From Hyphomicrobiales bacterium (GTDB lineage Bacteria; Pseudomonadota; Alphaproteobacteria; Rhizobiales; Aestuariivirgaceae): 44,988 nucleotides of DNA. The notes under the pieces are model-generated. The model was not told the DNA's origin, did no database searches, and saw only the letters and a program-made list of their open reading frames with translations. The stretch is taken from positions 1 to 44,988 of the forward strand of contig JALVSR010000034.1 of the NCBI GenBank assembly GCA_027024225.1, in the 5' to 3' direction. Made by a program: the position numbers and the translations under genes. Of this stretch, positions 31,428 to 40,070 are shown piece by piece (position 1 is the stretch's first letter; each line of letters opens with the position of its first letter).

Positions 31428-32255
31428 ATGCCAGGAATCAAGCATCGCATGGGCGGGCCCGTCCTTTCCGTCCTGCTGGCCGGCGCGGGCCTGCTGGCGC
31501 TGGGGACGCAGACGGCACAGGCCTGTGAGCCGTGCAAGGGCAAATACGAGGTGAACGGCAAGAAATCCGGCTATCTGTACTCCATGCCGGAAACGCAGGC
31601 CATGCAGGACGACGACTTCATGAACCCCGGCACTTTCTGGGTGGAAAAGGGCGAAAAGCTCTGGGGCGTTGTTGAAGGCGAGGCTGGCAAGTCCTGCAAG
31701 AGCTGCCATGGCGAGCCGGAAAAGATGCGTGGCGTTTACCCGGTCTATCCCAAATACGACGAGAAGACCAAGAAGCTCATCAATATCGAGCAACGCATCA
31801 ATCGCTGCCGCACCGAACAGATGAAGGCCAAGCCCTGGAAATGGGAGTCGGAAGAGCTGTTGGCCATGACCGCGCTCATCGGATATGTCTCGCGCGGCCT
31901 GCCGGTGAACGTGAAGGTGGACGGCCCGGCCAAACCGTTTTTCGAGAAAGGCAAGGCCTTCTACTTCCAGCGCCGCGGGCAGCTGGACATGGCCTGCAAG
32001 CATTGTCACATCGATTACGCTGGGCACTACATCCGCGCCGACCTGCTCTCGGAAGGCCGGGCGGGTGGCAGCTTTCCCACCTATCGCCTGAAGTGGCAGA
32101 AGCTGGGATCGCTGCACAGGCGCTTCAAGGGCTGCAACAAGCAGGTGCGCGCCAAGCCTTACAAGCCGGGTTCGGATGAATACGTGAACCTGGAGCTGTT
32201 CGTGAAATGGCGCTCCAACGGCCTGCCGGTGGAGGTTCCGGCGGTACGGCGCTGA
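31428..32255 (+). CDS. soxA: SoxA, diheme cytochrome c subunit of SoxXA
   Basis: The 275-residue precursor has a signal peptide (1-32) and two heme motifs, CKSCH (C90-H94) and CKHCH (C190-H194). The active-site Cys236 lies in FKGCNKQVRA, the residue known to become the heme ligand and persulfide-forming thiolate. It forms the SoxXA complex that links thiosulfate to SoxY. Unusually, the mature N-terminus begins ACEPCKG, an extra CxxC that lacks a His and is not a heme site. GCGAGGG precedes the start. Confidence 0.96.
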   Translation: MPGIKHRMGGPVLSVLLAGAGLLALGTQTAQACEPCKGKYEVNGKKSGYLYSMPETQAMQDDDFMNPGTFWVEKGEKLWGVVEGEAGKSCKSCHGEPEKMRGVYPVYPKYDEKTKKLINIEQRINRCRTEQMKAKPWKWESEELLAMTALIGYVSRGLPVNVKVDGPAKPFFEKGKAFYFQRRGQLDMACKHCHIDYAGHYIRADLLSEGRAGGSFPTYRLKWQKLGSLHRRFKGCNKQVRAKPYKPGSDEYVNLELFVKWRSNGLPVEVPAVRR

Positions 32256-32264
32256 ATATGCACT

Positions 32265-32295
32265 CGGGGGACGGGCCCGAAAGGGCCCGCCCCCG
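32265..32295 (+). promoter_or_regulatory. Intercistronic hairpin between soxA and soxB
   Basis: CGGGGG-A-CGGGCCC (32265-32278) pairs with GGGCCCG-CCCCCG (32282-32295) around a GAAA tetraloop. No T-tract follows. It lies 178 bp before soxB. Confidence 0.5.
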
Positions 32296-32472
32296 TCTGC
32301 CCGGCTGATTGCGCATCATGCCAGGCGCCCGGTTTGGCTGGTTTTCCGGCGGCGTTTACACCGCTTCTCCGAGGTGACGCGCGATGCGAAGCCAGTCGGC
32401 GGGAGATGGAACATGTGCTTTTGGCTTTTTCACCCCGACAATCATAACCATACATGACAACAACGGAGTGCC

Positions 32473-34167
32473 TTGCCCGTGTTGAACAGACGAGATTTCA
32501 TTCAGCTGGCATTGGCCACGCTGGCCATCACCGGATCGGTGTCGAACTTTCGGCGGGCGCTGGCCGAAGAATCGCTCACGCAGGAAAAGCTGCTGGCCTT
32601 CAGGCCCAAGGGCCAGGTCACGCTGATTCACGTGACCGACATTCACGCGCAGCTGGTGCCCATCTACTTCCGCGAGCCGGACGTGAACCTGGGCGTGGGC
32701 CCCATGAAGGGCCTGCCGCCCCACCTGACGGGCGAAGACTTCCTGAAATACTACGGAATCAAACGCGGCACGCCGGAAGCCTACATGCTCACCTACCTCG
32801 ACTTCGCGGAGCTGGCGAAGAAATACGGCAAGGTGGGCGGCATGGACAGGGTCGCCACCATCGTCAAGGCCATCCGCGCCGAGCGTGGCGATGATCGCTG
32901 CCTGGTGCTGGACGGCGGCGATACCTGGCAGGGCTCCTACACCTCGCTGAAGACGCAGGCCCAGGACATGGTGGACGTGATGAACGCGCTGGGCACCTCC
33001 GCCATGACGGCGCACTGGGAGTTCACCTTCGGCGAGGACCGCGTGAAGGAGCTCATCGACCAGCTCAAGTTCCCGTGGCTGGCGGGCAACGTGGTGGACG
33101 CCGAGTGGGAAGAGCCGGTGTTCAAGGCCTGGGAGATGTTCGAGCGCGGCGGGGTGAAGGTGGCCGTCATCGGGCAGGCCTTCCCCTACACGCCGGTGGC
33201 CAACCCGCGGCACATGATCCCCAACTGGTCGTTCGGCATCCGCGAAAAGATGGTGCAGAAGCACGTGGATGACGCGCGCGCGGCCGGTGCGGAGCTGGTG
33301 GTATTGCTCTCGCACAACGGCTACGACGTGGACCGCAAGATGGCCGGCCGGGTGAAAGGCATCGACGTGATCCTGGTGGGCCACACGCACGACGCCACGC
33401 CGAAGGTGGAGAAGGTGGGCAAGACCATCCTCGTTTCCTCCGGCTGTTCGGGCAAGTTCGTCTCGCGGCTCGACGTGGAGGTGAAGGACGGGCGGATGGT
33501 GGACTTCAACTACCGCCTCATCCCGGTGTTCTCCGACGTCATCAAGCCCGACGCGGACATGGCCAAGCTCATCGCCGACATCCGCAAACCGCACGAGAAG
33601 GTGCTTAACGAGGTGCTGGGGGTGACGGAAACGCCGCTTTACCGCCGCGGCAACCTGGCCGGCACCTTCGACACGCTCATCACCACGGCGCTGATGGAGG
33701 AGCGGGATGCGGAAATTGCCCTGTCGCCCGGCTTCCGCTGGGGACCGTCGCTGATCCCGGGGCAGGAGATCCGCGCCGAGGACGTCTATTCGCAAACGGC
33801 GATCACCTACCCGGAAGTCTACCGCACGGAGATGACCGGCGAGCGGCTGAAGGTGATCCTGGAAGACGTGTGCGACAACCTCTACAACCCCGATCCCTAC
33901 TTCCAGCAGGGCGGCGACATGGTGCGCACGGGCGGGCTGCTGTTCGACCTGCATCCCTACGAGAAGATGGGCAACCGCATCCAGAACCTGCGGCTGAAGC
34001 GCAATGGAAAGCCCATCGAGCCCTCGAAGAAATACGTGGTGACAGGCTGGGCCTCGGTGAATCCGGGCACGGAAGGTCCGCCGGTGTGGGACCTGGTGAT
34101 GAACTGGATCCGCAAGCAGAAGACCATCCGCATTCCCGAGCAGCGGGACGTGAAATTGGTGGTGTGA
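32473..34167 (+). CDS. soxB: SoxB, thiosulfohydrolase
   Basis: This dinuclear metal hydrolase of 564 residues releases sulfate from the sulfonate end of the SoxY-bound intermediate. Metal-binding motifs of the metallophosphatase fold are VTDIHAQL, LDGGDTWQGS, AHWEFTFGED, LLSHNGYDVD and GHTHDAT; the C-terminal 5'-nucleotidase-like domain includes TITYPEVYRTEMTG. A Tat motif NRRDFIQLALATLA is at the N-terminus. The start is a non-ATG codon: TTG at 32473 (GGAG 4 bases before) or GTG at 32479 (10 bases). The codon choice is uncertain. It follows soxA after a hairpin and a 217-bp gap. Confidence 0.96.
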   Translation: MPVLNRRDFIQLALATLAITGSVSNFRRALAEESLTQEKLLAFRPKGQVTLIHVTDIHAQLVPIYFREPDVNLGVGPMKGLPPHLTGEDFLKYYGIKRGTPEAYMLTYLDFAELAKKYGKVGGMDRVATIVKAIRAERGDDRCLVLDGGDTWQGSYTSLKTQAQDMVDVMNALGTSAMTAHWEFTFGEDRVKELIDQLKFPWLAGNVVDAEWEEPVFKAWEMFERGGVKVAVIGQAFPYTPVANPRHMIPNWSFGIREKMVQKHVDDARAAGAELVVLLSHNGYDVDRKMAGRVKGIDVILVGHTHDATPKVEKVGKTILVSSGCSGKFVSRLDVEVKDGRMVDFNYRLIPVFSDVIKPDADMAKLIADIRKPHEKVLNEVLGVTETPLYRRGNLAGTFDTLITTALMEERDAEIALSPGFRWGPSLIPGQEIRAEDVYSQTAITYPEVYRTEMTGERLKVILEDVCDNLYNPDPYFQQGGDMVRTGGLLFDLHPYEKMGNRIQNLRLKRNGKPIEPSKKYVVTGWASVNPGTEGPPVWDLVMNWIRKQKTIRIPEQRDVKLVV

Positions 34168-34220
34168 CACCGCCATGGAGCCGGCGTTCCCGCACGCAAG
34201 AGAACGTTTGACATGGTTGC

Positions 34221-35522
34221 ATGAAATGGCGCGGACAACATGATGACAAACACGCCGCCGCGAATGGCCTTTCGCGGCGGTGGCTCCTGCGGCTCGGGCT
34301 GCCGGGCATGGCCGCGGCCATGACGAGCCTGCTGGGCCGCGCGGGACGGGCCGCGCCCGACGCTTCCGGCGGATTCCCGTCCATCTCCGCCGCGGGCGGA
34401 GCGTTTCGACCGGGACGGCCGGCGGGTGTTCCCTATGGCGCCCCTTCGCCGCATGAGAGTGGCGTGGTGCGGCGGTGGCTGAAATGGATGCTGCCTTCGC
34501 GGCTGTCCAACGCCAGCTTCACGCCGCTGGCGGCGCTCGAGGGGATCATCACGCCCAACGGCCTTCATTTCGAGCGCCATCATGCGGGCGTGCCGGACAT
34601 CGACCCGGCAACCTTTCGCCTGCGGGTGCATGGGCTGGTGGACAGGCCGCTGGCGTTTTCGCTGGAAGACCTGAAACGCCTGCCAAGAATATCGCGCACG
34701 CATTTCCTCGAATGCGCCGGCAATGGAGCGGTCAGCTGGCGCCGGCCACAGGTGAACGCGGTGCAGTTCACCCACGGACTACTCTCCTGCTGCGAGTGGA
34801 CCGGGGTGCGCCTGCAGGACGTGCTGGCCTTGTGCGGTGTGCGCGAAGGGGCCGCCTGGCTGCTGGCGGAAGGGGCGGATGGCGTGGCCTATGCGCGCTC
34901 GGTGCCACGGGAGATGTGGGACGAAGCCCTGCTGGTGTTCGCCCAGAATGGCGAGGCGCTGCGGCCTGAGCAGGGGTATCCGCTACGGCTGCTGATACCG
35001 GGCACGGAAGGAGCGCTGAACGTGAAATGGCTGCACCGGCTGGAGCTGGGGGACGCCCCCTGGCTGACGCGCGAGGAAACTGCACGCTACGCCGACCTTC
35101 AGGACGATGGCAGGGCACGGCTGTTCACGCTGGTGCAGGAGGTCAACTCGGTCATCACCACGCCGTCTCCGGAAAACGGTTTGCGGCGGCACGGGCAACA
35201 GCAGATTTCGGGCATCGCATGGTCCGGGCACGGGCGCATCCGGGCTGTGGACGTGTCCCTGGATGGCGGAGTGAACTGGCGCCCGGCGCGGCTGGAAGAG
35301 CCCGTGCTGCCCAGGTGCCTGACGCGGTTTCGCCTGCCCTTTGCGTGGCGCGGCGAGGAATTGTTGCTGCAATCCCGCGCGGTGGACGAGGCGGGCAACG
35401 TGCAGCCCACATACGAGGAAAACCTGAAAGTGAAATCCGCCCGGCAGGTCTATCACAACAATTCCATCACCACCTGGCGGGTGATGCCCACGGGCGAGGT
35501 GAGGCATGTGCGCCTGGCGTGA
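34221..35522 (+). CDS. soxC: SoxC, molybdenum subunit of sulfane dehydrogenase SoxCD
   Basis: This 433-residue protein of the sulfite oxidase family carries the Mo-ligand Cys in HFLECAGNGAVSW and a C-terminal dimerisation domain (ISGIAWSGHGRIRAVDVSLDGG). A twin-arginine signal SRRWLLRLGLPG is present near residues 18-30. With SoxD it oxidises the SoxY-bound sulfane sulfur to the sulfone level, so thiosulfate can go to sulfate without sulfur deposits. Its last bases overlap soxD by 17 nt. It needs molybdopterin, in line with moaB elsewhere in the window. Confidence 0.95.
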   Translation: MKWRGQHDDKHAAANGLSRRWLLRLGLPGMAAAMTSLLGRAGRAAPDASGGFPSISAAGGAFRPGRPAGVPYGAPSPHESGVVRRWLKWMLPSRLSNASFTPLAALEGIITPNGLHFERHHAGVPDIDPATFRLRVHGLVDRPLAFSLEDLKRLPRISRTHFLECAGNGAVSWRRPQVNAVQFTHGLLSCCEWTGVRLQDVLALCGVREGAAWLLAEGADGVAYARSVPREMWDEALLVFAQNGEALRPEQGYPLRLLIPGTEGALNVKWLHRLELGDAPWLTREETARYADLQDDGRARLFTLVQEVNSVITTPSPENGLRRHGQQQISGIAWSGHGRIRAVDVSLDGGVNWRPARLEEPVLPRCLTRFRLPFAWRGEELLLQSRAVDEAGNVQPTYEENLKVKSARQVYHNNSITTWRVMPTGEVRHVRLA

Positions 35523-36195
35523 AAAATTGCGGCACGCGAGAGCGGCGCTAGCCGCCTTTTCGAGGCCGGCAGTGGCGGCGCTGGTGGCGCTGATGGCGAT
35601 GGCGCCGGTCCATGCAGACGACTGGCTCAAGGATGACATCGGCAAGCCGCTGACAGCGGCGGAAATCGCCATCATCGACCGCGATGCCCGGCCCGACGGC
35701 GCGGGCCTGCCGCCAGGCTCCGGCACGGTGGCGGCGGGCGAGGAGGCCTATCTGGAACACTGCGCGGCTTGCCACGGCGAATTCGGCGAAGGGCTGGGAT
35801 GGGTGCCGGCCCTGCTGGGAGGCGAAGGGACGCTGGCCACGGAAACCCCGCGCAAAAGCATCGGCTCCTTCTGGCCACACGCGCCGGGGGTTTTCGACCA
35901 TGTGTGGCGCGCCATGCCGGAGGGCCATGCCTTTTCGCTCGCGCCGAAGCAGGTTTATGCGTTGACGGCCTTTCTGCTGCACATCAATGGCCTGGTCGCG
36001 GACGATTTCGTGGCCAGCGCTCAGAGCCTGCCGCGCGTGCGCATGCCCAATCGTGACGGTTTCGTCATGCCGCCGCATCCGCGGGCGCAAGGCATGCGGT
36101 GCATGACCAAATGCCGCAACAAGCCGCCGCGAATTGCGGCGCAAGCACCGCGCAAGACGCCCGGGGTGATGGCAGGAGAGCGGGAAGAGCCATGA
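35506..36195 (+). CDS. soxD: SoxD, cytochrome c subunit of sulfane dehydrogenase (short form)
   Basis: This 229-residue precursor has a signal peptide (ends about HADDW) and one heme motif CAACH (C86-H90), with a probable Met ligand in WRAMPEGHAF. It is the electron acceptor of SoxC. Some SoxD proteins have a second heme domain; here that part is absent and the C-terminus is a Cys-containing basic tail (RCMTKCRNKPP). The start overlaps soxC by 17 nt, with GAGG upstream, so translation is coupled. The stop overlaps the next start as ATGA. Confidence 0.92.
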   Translation: MCAWREKLRHARAALAAFSRPAVAALVALMAMAPVHADDWLKDDIGKPLTAAEIAIIDRDARPDGAGLPPGSGTVAAGEEAYLEHCAACHGEFGEGLGWVPALLGGEGTLATETPRKSIGSFWPHAPGVFDHVWRAMPEGHAFSLAPKQVYALTAFLLHINGLVADDFVASAQSLPRVRMPNRDGFVMPPHPRAQGMRCMTKCRNKPPRIAAQAPRKTPGVMAGEREEP

Positions 36196-36716
36196 ACACG
36201 ATCACGAACACGATGAAGATACGCAACATTCTGTGGATCGTCGGAACAGTGGCGGTGCTCGTGGCCGTGATGGCCACGTGGTGGGTGCCGCAGGCGCCCT
36301 CGGCCAGTGTGGCCTCGACGAACGGGCAGACCCCGGCGAAATGGTCCCATGGAACGCGGCTGGTGATGTTCACCGAAGACGGCTGCCCGTGGTGCGAACT
36401 GTTCAAGAAGGAAGTGATGCCCATTTACGCCAACACGGAGGAAGGCAAGGCCGCGCCCATGTGGGAGGTGGACGTTTTTGACCCGCGGCCGGCCGAGCTG
36501 CGGCATGTGGGCAGGATCGTCTATACGCCCACTTTCGTCTTGATCGACGAGAAGGGGCGCGTGGTGGGCCGCATCGAAGGGTATCCGGGTTTCGACTTTT
36601 TCTGGCAGCGGCTGGACGGTTTGTTGAAGGAAATGAAGATGCGGCAAGGGCAAGAAAACAATCACCGCAAATCTGCCGCAAAAGGGGGAACGGCATGGAT
36701 GAAGAAGCAAAATTGA
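36192..36716 (+). CDS. soxS: SoxS-like thioredoxin-fold protein
   Basis: This 174-residue protein has an N-terminal membrane anchor (about 10-32, NILWIVGTVAVLVAVMATWW) and a thioredoxin domain with CPWC (C65-C68) and the cis-Pro segment TPTFVLID. Periplasmic SoxS reactivates SoxY by reducing its blocked Cys; the gene's position in the cluster supports the same job here. The start overlaps the soxD stop (ATGA). The 3' end overlaps the ArsR gene by 22 nt. The gene name rests on context and size rather than a unique motif. Confidence 0.8.
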   Translation: MNTITNTMKIRNILWIVGTVAVLVAVMATWWVPQAPSASVASTNGQTPAKWSHGTRLVMFTEDGCPWCELFKKEVMPIYANTEEGKAAPMWEVDVFDPRPAELRHVGRIVYTPTFVLIDEKGRVVGRIEGYPGFDFFWQRLDGLLKEMKMRQGQENNHRKSAAKGGTAWMKKQN

Positions 36717-37015
36717 ATATTTCCGCCGAACATATGCGGCCCGGCGTGCACGCCGCGGCGGCCCTGCTGCGTACATTGGCCAATCAACAGCGGTTGCGAA
36801 TCCTGTGTCTGCTGGTAAATGGCGAGCGCACGGTGGGCGAGCTGACGGAAAAAACGGGCATGCGCCAGGCGGCGGCCTCGCAACAATTGCAGCGACTGCG
36901 GGCGGAAGGCATGGTGAGCGCCCGGCGGCAGGGGCGCAACGTGTACTACAGCCTGTCCGACCCGGCGGCGCTGGCGGTCATCCGCACCCTGCACCGCATT
37001 TATTGCGATTGCTGA
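36695..37015 (+). CDS. ArsR-family repressor, BigR/SqrR-type sulfane-sulfur sensor
   Basis: This 106-residue winged-helix repressor has a recognition helix in RQAAASQQLQRLRAEGMV. Cys38 (ILCLLVNGE) and Cys104 (RIYC), with Cys106 last, fall at the positions of the two sensing cysteines of BigR and SqrR, which form a di- or tetrasulfide when reactive sulfur rises and then leave DNA. The likely targets are the AT-rich palindromes before soxX. It overlaps the thioredoxin gene by 22 nt and has GGGGGAACGGC before the start. Sensing is known for the family; the target is inferred. Confidence 0.86.
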   Translation: MDEEAKLNISAEHMRPGVHAAAALLRTLANQQRLRILCLLVNGERTVGELTEKTGMRQAAASQQLQRLRAEGMVSARRQGRNVYYSLSDPAALAVIRTLHRIYCDC

Positions 37016-37080
37016 GGAGGATAAAACGCGCGGCCGGTGGGCCTGGCGGGCCTATCGCGGCTGGATCCTGAAAAACGGCA

Positions 37081-37899
37081 TCATGCTGTCGGCCGCCCTT
37101 CTTCCAGGAACAGCTTCAACGCCAGCAGGTCGCGCCAGGCTAGGCGCTTTTGTGCTGGCGTGCGTAGCAGGAAGGCCGGGTGCAGCATGGGCAGCAGTGG
37201 CACGGGTTTTTCCAGCCCCGGCACGGTAATTTGCGTCCACTTGCCGCGCTGGCGGGTAATGCCGTGCGGATTGCCGGTCAGGCGCTGGGTGGCGGGACCG
37301 CCGAGGGTGACGATGACGCGCGGGTTGACGATCTCGATGGTGCGCATGACCCACGGCGCGCAAAAGCTCAACTCCGCTTCCGTCGGCGGACGGTTGCCCG
37401 GCGGACGCCAGAACAGCACATTGGTTATCAGGGCCGCGCGCTCGGGCTCTTCCGCATGACGATCAAGGCCGATGGCGGCGAGCATGCGATCCAACAACTG
37501 CCCGGCGCGGCCGACGAAAGGCTTTCCCCGCAGGTCTTCATCGCGCCCCGGAGCTTCGCCGATGAACAATACCTTCGCATCAGGATTGCCATCCACGTGA
37601 ACGGTGTTGCGCGCGGTGCGGCGCAGCGGAAAGTCCCGCATGGCGTCCAGCGCCGCGTGGATGTCCGCCAGCGTGTGGCAGTCTTGCGGCGAAACGCTGC
37701 GTGACGCGGGCGATTGCGTCCCGCCGGGAGCGGCGAGACCGGCGGTGGGGATGACCGGCGCCGCCCTTTCGGCAGATCGGGGCGTTTGCAGATGGTCGCG
37801 AGGATGAGAGGAAATGGCCTCGTCCGCGCCCATTTCCACCTGCCAGCGCAACCAGCGCAGGAGTTCTTCACGCGCCTGTTTTTCGGATGCGCCCATCAC
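37081..37899 (-). CDS. Uracil-DNA glycosylase family 4-like protein
   Basis: The 272-residue protein has family-4 UDG motifs: [20 protein letters not shown], the segment [17 protein letters not shown], and LHPAFLLR with the late His. The four Fe-S cysteines of classical family-4 enzymes are not in place: only two Cys exist in the protein, and the C-x2-C before the GEAPG motif and the Cys before RPPGNR are replaced (the latter by Trp). It may be a cluster-free variant. The start is GTG 37899 or ATG 37896. It is downstream of the EIIA-like gene. Confidence 0.86.
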   Translation of the reverse strand: MMGASEKQAREELLRWLRWQVEMGADEAISSHPRDHLQTPRSAERAAPVIPTAGLAAPGGTQSPASRSVSPQDCHTLADIHAALDAMRDFPLRRTARNTVHVDGNPDAKVLFIGEAPGRDEDLRGKPFVGRAGQLLDRMLAAIGLDRHAEEPERAALITNVLFWRPPGNRPPTEAELSFCAPWVMRTIEIVNPRVIVTLGGPATQRLTGNPHGITRQRGKWTQITVPGLEKPVPLLPMLHPAFLLRTPAQKRLAWRDLLALKLFLEEGRPTA

Positions 37900-37921
37900 C
37901 TCAGCACATGCCTTGCCATGA

Positions 37922-38521
37922 TCACGCCGGGTTGCTTTCCACGCGAATGAAGCGACGCCCGGCGGCGGCGGCCTCTTCCACCACCGTCTCCACCGGGGCG
38001 GTGCCGCGCAGCTCCATAAGTCGCACCAGCATGGGCAGGTTGGCGCCCGTTATCAGCCAGGCGGGAGCATGGCGCTTCATCTCCGCGTGGGCCAGGTTGG
38101 CCGGTGTGCCGCCAAACAAGTCGGAGAGAAATACCACCGGCAAGACCTCTCCCGGCTCCGCCGCGACGGCGCCGCCTGTGGCGGCGCCCCGGACGGTCTT
38201 GTGCAGATCGCGCAACAGCTCGCGCAGCCGGCGCCGGGTCGCGGCCAGGGGCTCGCTGGCCATGATGTCAAGAGCCGCTACCAGAGGCTGCGGCCCCATG
38301 AGATGCTCAAGCGCGTCCTTCAGCTCCAGCGCGAATTTGCTGTGGCTGATGATGACGGTGAGGAAGTCGTGTCCGGATGCCGAGGGAAGGGCCTGGTGCG
38401 CGGCCTTGCCAGTGTCGGCCGATGCTTTATCATCCGCCGCCGCAACGCCCGCCCGCCATGTCGCCGCCGCCTTGCCCATGGCGCCAACCATTCCCGGTAA
38501 TGATTTCCGTTTCCGGACCAT
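37922..38521 (-). CDS. PTS EIIA-Man-like phosphocarrier domain protein
   Basis: The frame of 199 codons ends in an EIIA-Man fold: TVIISHSKFALELKDALEHL carries the phosphoacceptor-type His, followed by VVFLSDLFGGTPANLAHAEM and ITGANLPMLVRLMELRG, all hallmarks of the family. Residues 1-50 are low in conservation and the true start is probably further in (38491 and 38479 are options). A charged insertion interrupts the middle. In alphaproteobacteria this protein works with HPr and EI in regulatory phosphotransfer. It is 23 bp before the UDG gene. Confidence 0.85.
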   Translation of the reverse strand: MVRKRKSLPGMVGAMGKAAATWRAGVAAADDKASADTGKAAHQALPSASGHDFLTVIISHSKFALELKDALEHLMGPQPLVAALDIMASEPLAATRRRLRELLRDLHKTVRGAATGGAVAAEPGEVLPVVFLSDLFGGTPANLAHAEMKRHAPAWLITGANLPMLVRLMELRGTAPVETVVEEAAAAGRRFIRVESNPA

Positions 38522-38616
38522 TGATTTTGCGTCTTTTCACGCTGGCTGGCAAGCACGCCGCGGCCGGTGCGGCTTTCGGACACAGGCGCCAGGGGGCGAA
38601 TCCGATGGGCGCCGGC

Positions 38617-38841
38617 TCAATTTCCCCCGTCGGCGTCGTCGGGCGTGGTGGCGCTTTCATCATCGCCGCCGGAGATGACGTAACGCCCGGAAAGCCAGCG
38701 GTGCAGGTCGATGTCGGCGCAACGCTTCGAGCAGAAGGGATGCCATTCCGGCTGGCTTCTTTCGCTACAAATGGGACACGGGCGCGGCTTGCGCAGCGGC
38801 ACCACGGTGGCCTTCGGCTGATGCTTGTCCTGTTCGCTCAT
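38617..38841 (-). CDS. yacG: DNA gyrase inhibitor YacG
   Basis: The small 74-residue zinc protein has ligands C22, C25, C37 and C41 in CPICSER and FCSKRCADIDLHRWLSGRY, matching YacG exactly. YacG binds and inhibits DNA gyrase. The ribosome binding site is weak; the ATG at 38841 is chosen because it leaves the Cys motif complete, and ATG 38850 is close. It follows maf by 38 bp, an arrangement often seen in alphaproteobacteria. Confidence 0.92.
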   Translation of the reverse strand: MSEQDKHQPKATVVPLRKPRPCPICSERSQPEWHPFCSKRCADIDLHRWLSGRYVISGGDDESATTPDDADGGN

Positions 38842-38879
38842 GGGAAACATCCGTGCTTGGCGCCATCTCCGACAGGGCA

Positions 38880-39638
38880 TTACAGCATGGGGGGCTGAGG
38901 CTCCCTGGACGGCCAGCGGGATAGCACCGGAAAACCGTTGCCGGCCAGCAGCTGCACCACCTCGTACACCGGCAGCCCCACCACCGAGGTGTAGGAGCCG
39001 TTCAGCTGACGCACGAAGGCGGCCGCCAGTCCCTGGATGGCATAGGCCCCGGCCTTGCCGCGCCATTCGTCCGATCGCAGGTAGGCTTCCAGCTCGTCGC
39101 GCGAGAGGCGCTTGAAGCGCACCTTGGTGTCCACCAGGCGGGTGCGCAGCCGGCCTTCCGGCGTGAGCAGGCAAACGGCGGTGAGCACCTTGTGCGAACG
39201 GCCGGAAAGGAGCTTCAGGTGCGCGCGGGCCTCTTCCACGTCTTCGGTCTTGTTCAGGATGCGCCTGCCGGCGGCCACCACGGTATCGGCCGTGAGCAAA
39301 TACCGGGGGCGGAAGATTTCCTTGACCTGCGGCAGGATCTTGGCCGCCTCGAGCTTTTCGCGCGCCATGCGACGCACGTAATCACGCGGGGTTTCGCGGC
39401 GGTGCGGGGTTTCGTCGATATCCACCGGGGTGAGCAAATCGGGCTTCAGCCCCACCTGCTCCAGCAGCGCCACACGGCGCGGCGAGGCGCTGGCCAGAAT
39501 CAGCACCGGGTCGTCTTCCGCCGCACTGGCCGGCGCGGTGGCGGAGCGGGTGACCGGCGCCATCCCGTCATCGGGCGCGGCGCCTTCCATATTCGGCGGC
39601 GCGGCGGGTTCGTGTTGCTTGCGGGCATCGTCGCTCAT
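38880..39638 (-). CDS. maf: Maf-type nucleoside triphosphate pyrophosphatase
   Basis: This 252-residue protein has the Maf motif LASASPRR early in the fold, DIDETPHRRE, the catalytic region TADTVVAAGRRILNK and the late GAYAIQGLAAAFV. It hydrolyses non-canonical or dTTP/UTP-type nucleotides, and is also linked to cell division arrest. The first 40 residues are a low-complexity extension beyond the usual length of about 200. It is downstream of infA, with 31 bp between them, and upstream of yacG. Confidence 0.93.
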   Translation of the reverse strand: MSDDARKQHEPAAPPNMEGAAPDDGMAPVTRSATAPASAAEDDPVLILASASPRRVALLEQVGLKPDLLTPVDIDETPHRRETPRDYVRRMAREKLEAAKILPQVKEIFRPRYLLTADTVVAAGRRILNKTEDVEEARAHLKLLSGRSHKVLTAVCLLTPEGRLRTRLVDTKVRFKRLSRDELEAYLRSDEWRGKAGAYAIQGLAAAFVRQLNGSYTSVVGLPVYEVVQLLAGNGFPVLSRWPSREPQPPML

Positions 39639-39669
39639 GCCACCCCCTCATGCGGCGCGTTGCCGGCAA

Positions 39670-39888
39670 TCACTTGAAACGATAGGTGATGCGCCCGCGC
39701 GTGAGATCGTAAGGCGTCATTTCCACCAGCACCCTGTCGCCCGCCAGCACGCGAATGCGGTTCTTGCGCATACGGCCCGAGGTATGGGCAAGAATCTCGT
39801 GACCGTTGTCCAGTTTCACGCGGAAGGTGGCATTGGGCAGAAGCTCCGTCACCACGCCTTCGAATTCCAGTACTTCTTCCTTGGCCAT
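39670..39888 (-). CDS. infA: Translation initiation factor IF-1
   Basis: This 72-residue OB-fold protein runs [20 protein letters not shown] to [12 protein letters not shown], the canonical IF-1 sequence. It binds the 30S A site and helps to choose start codons. GGGAG lies 5 bases before the ATG at 39888. It heads the infA-maf-yacG group on the minus strand. Confidence 0.98.
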   Translation of the reverse strand: MAKEEVLEFEGVVTELLPNATFRVKLDNGHEILAHTSGRMRKNRIRVLAGDRVLVEMTPYDLTRGRITYRFK

Positions 39889-40070
39889 GCTGCTCCCTGA
39901 TCCGGCTCTGGAAAGTTCATTCCATGGGTTCGTTGCCATGCCCTCGCGCAAGCCGGCGCGGGCGGCTGGCTGCTGTTTTGCTTCAGAAATGTCCGCAACG
40001 CAACGAAAAACGCTTGTCCAAGCATCCCATCCGGCGAGGGACCGCCCCGGCCCGATTGTCGGGCGGCGGA

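Noticed and set aside
32356-34176. A 606-codon minus-strand frame over soxB
   Set aside because: It is a shadow of soxB, whose metal-binding motifs are all present on the plus strand.
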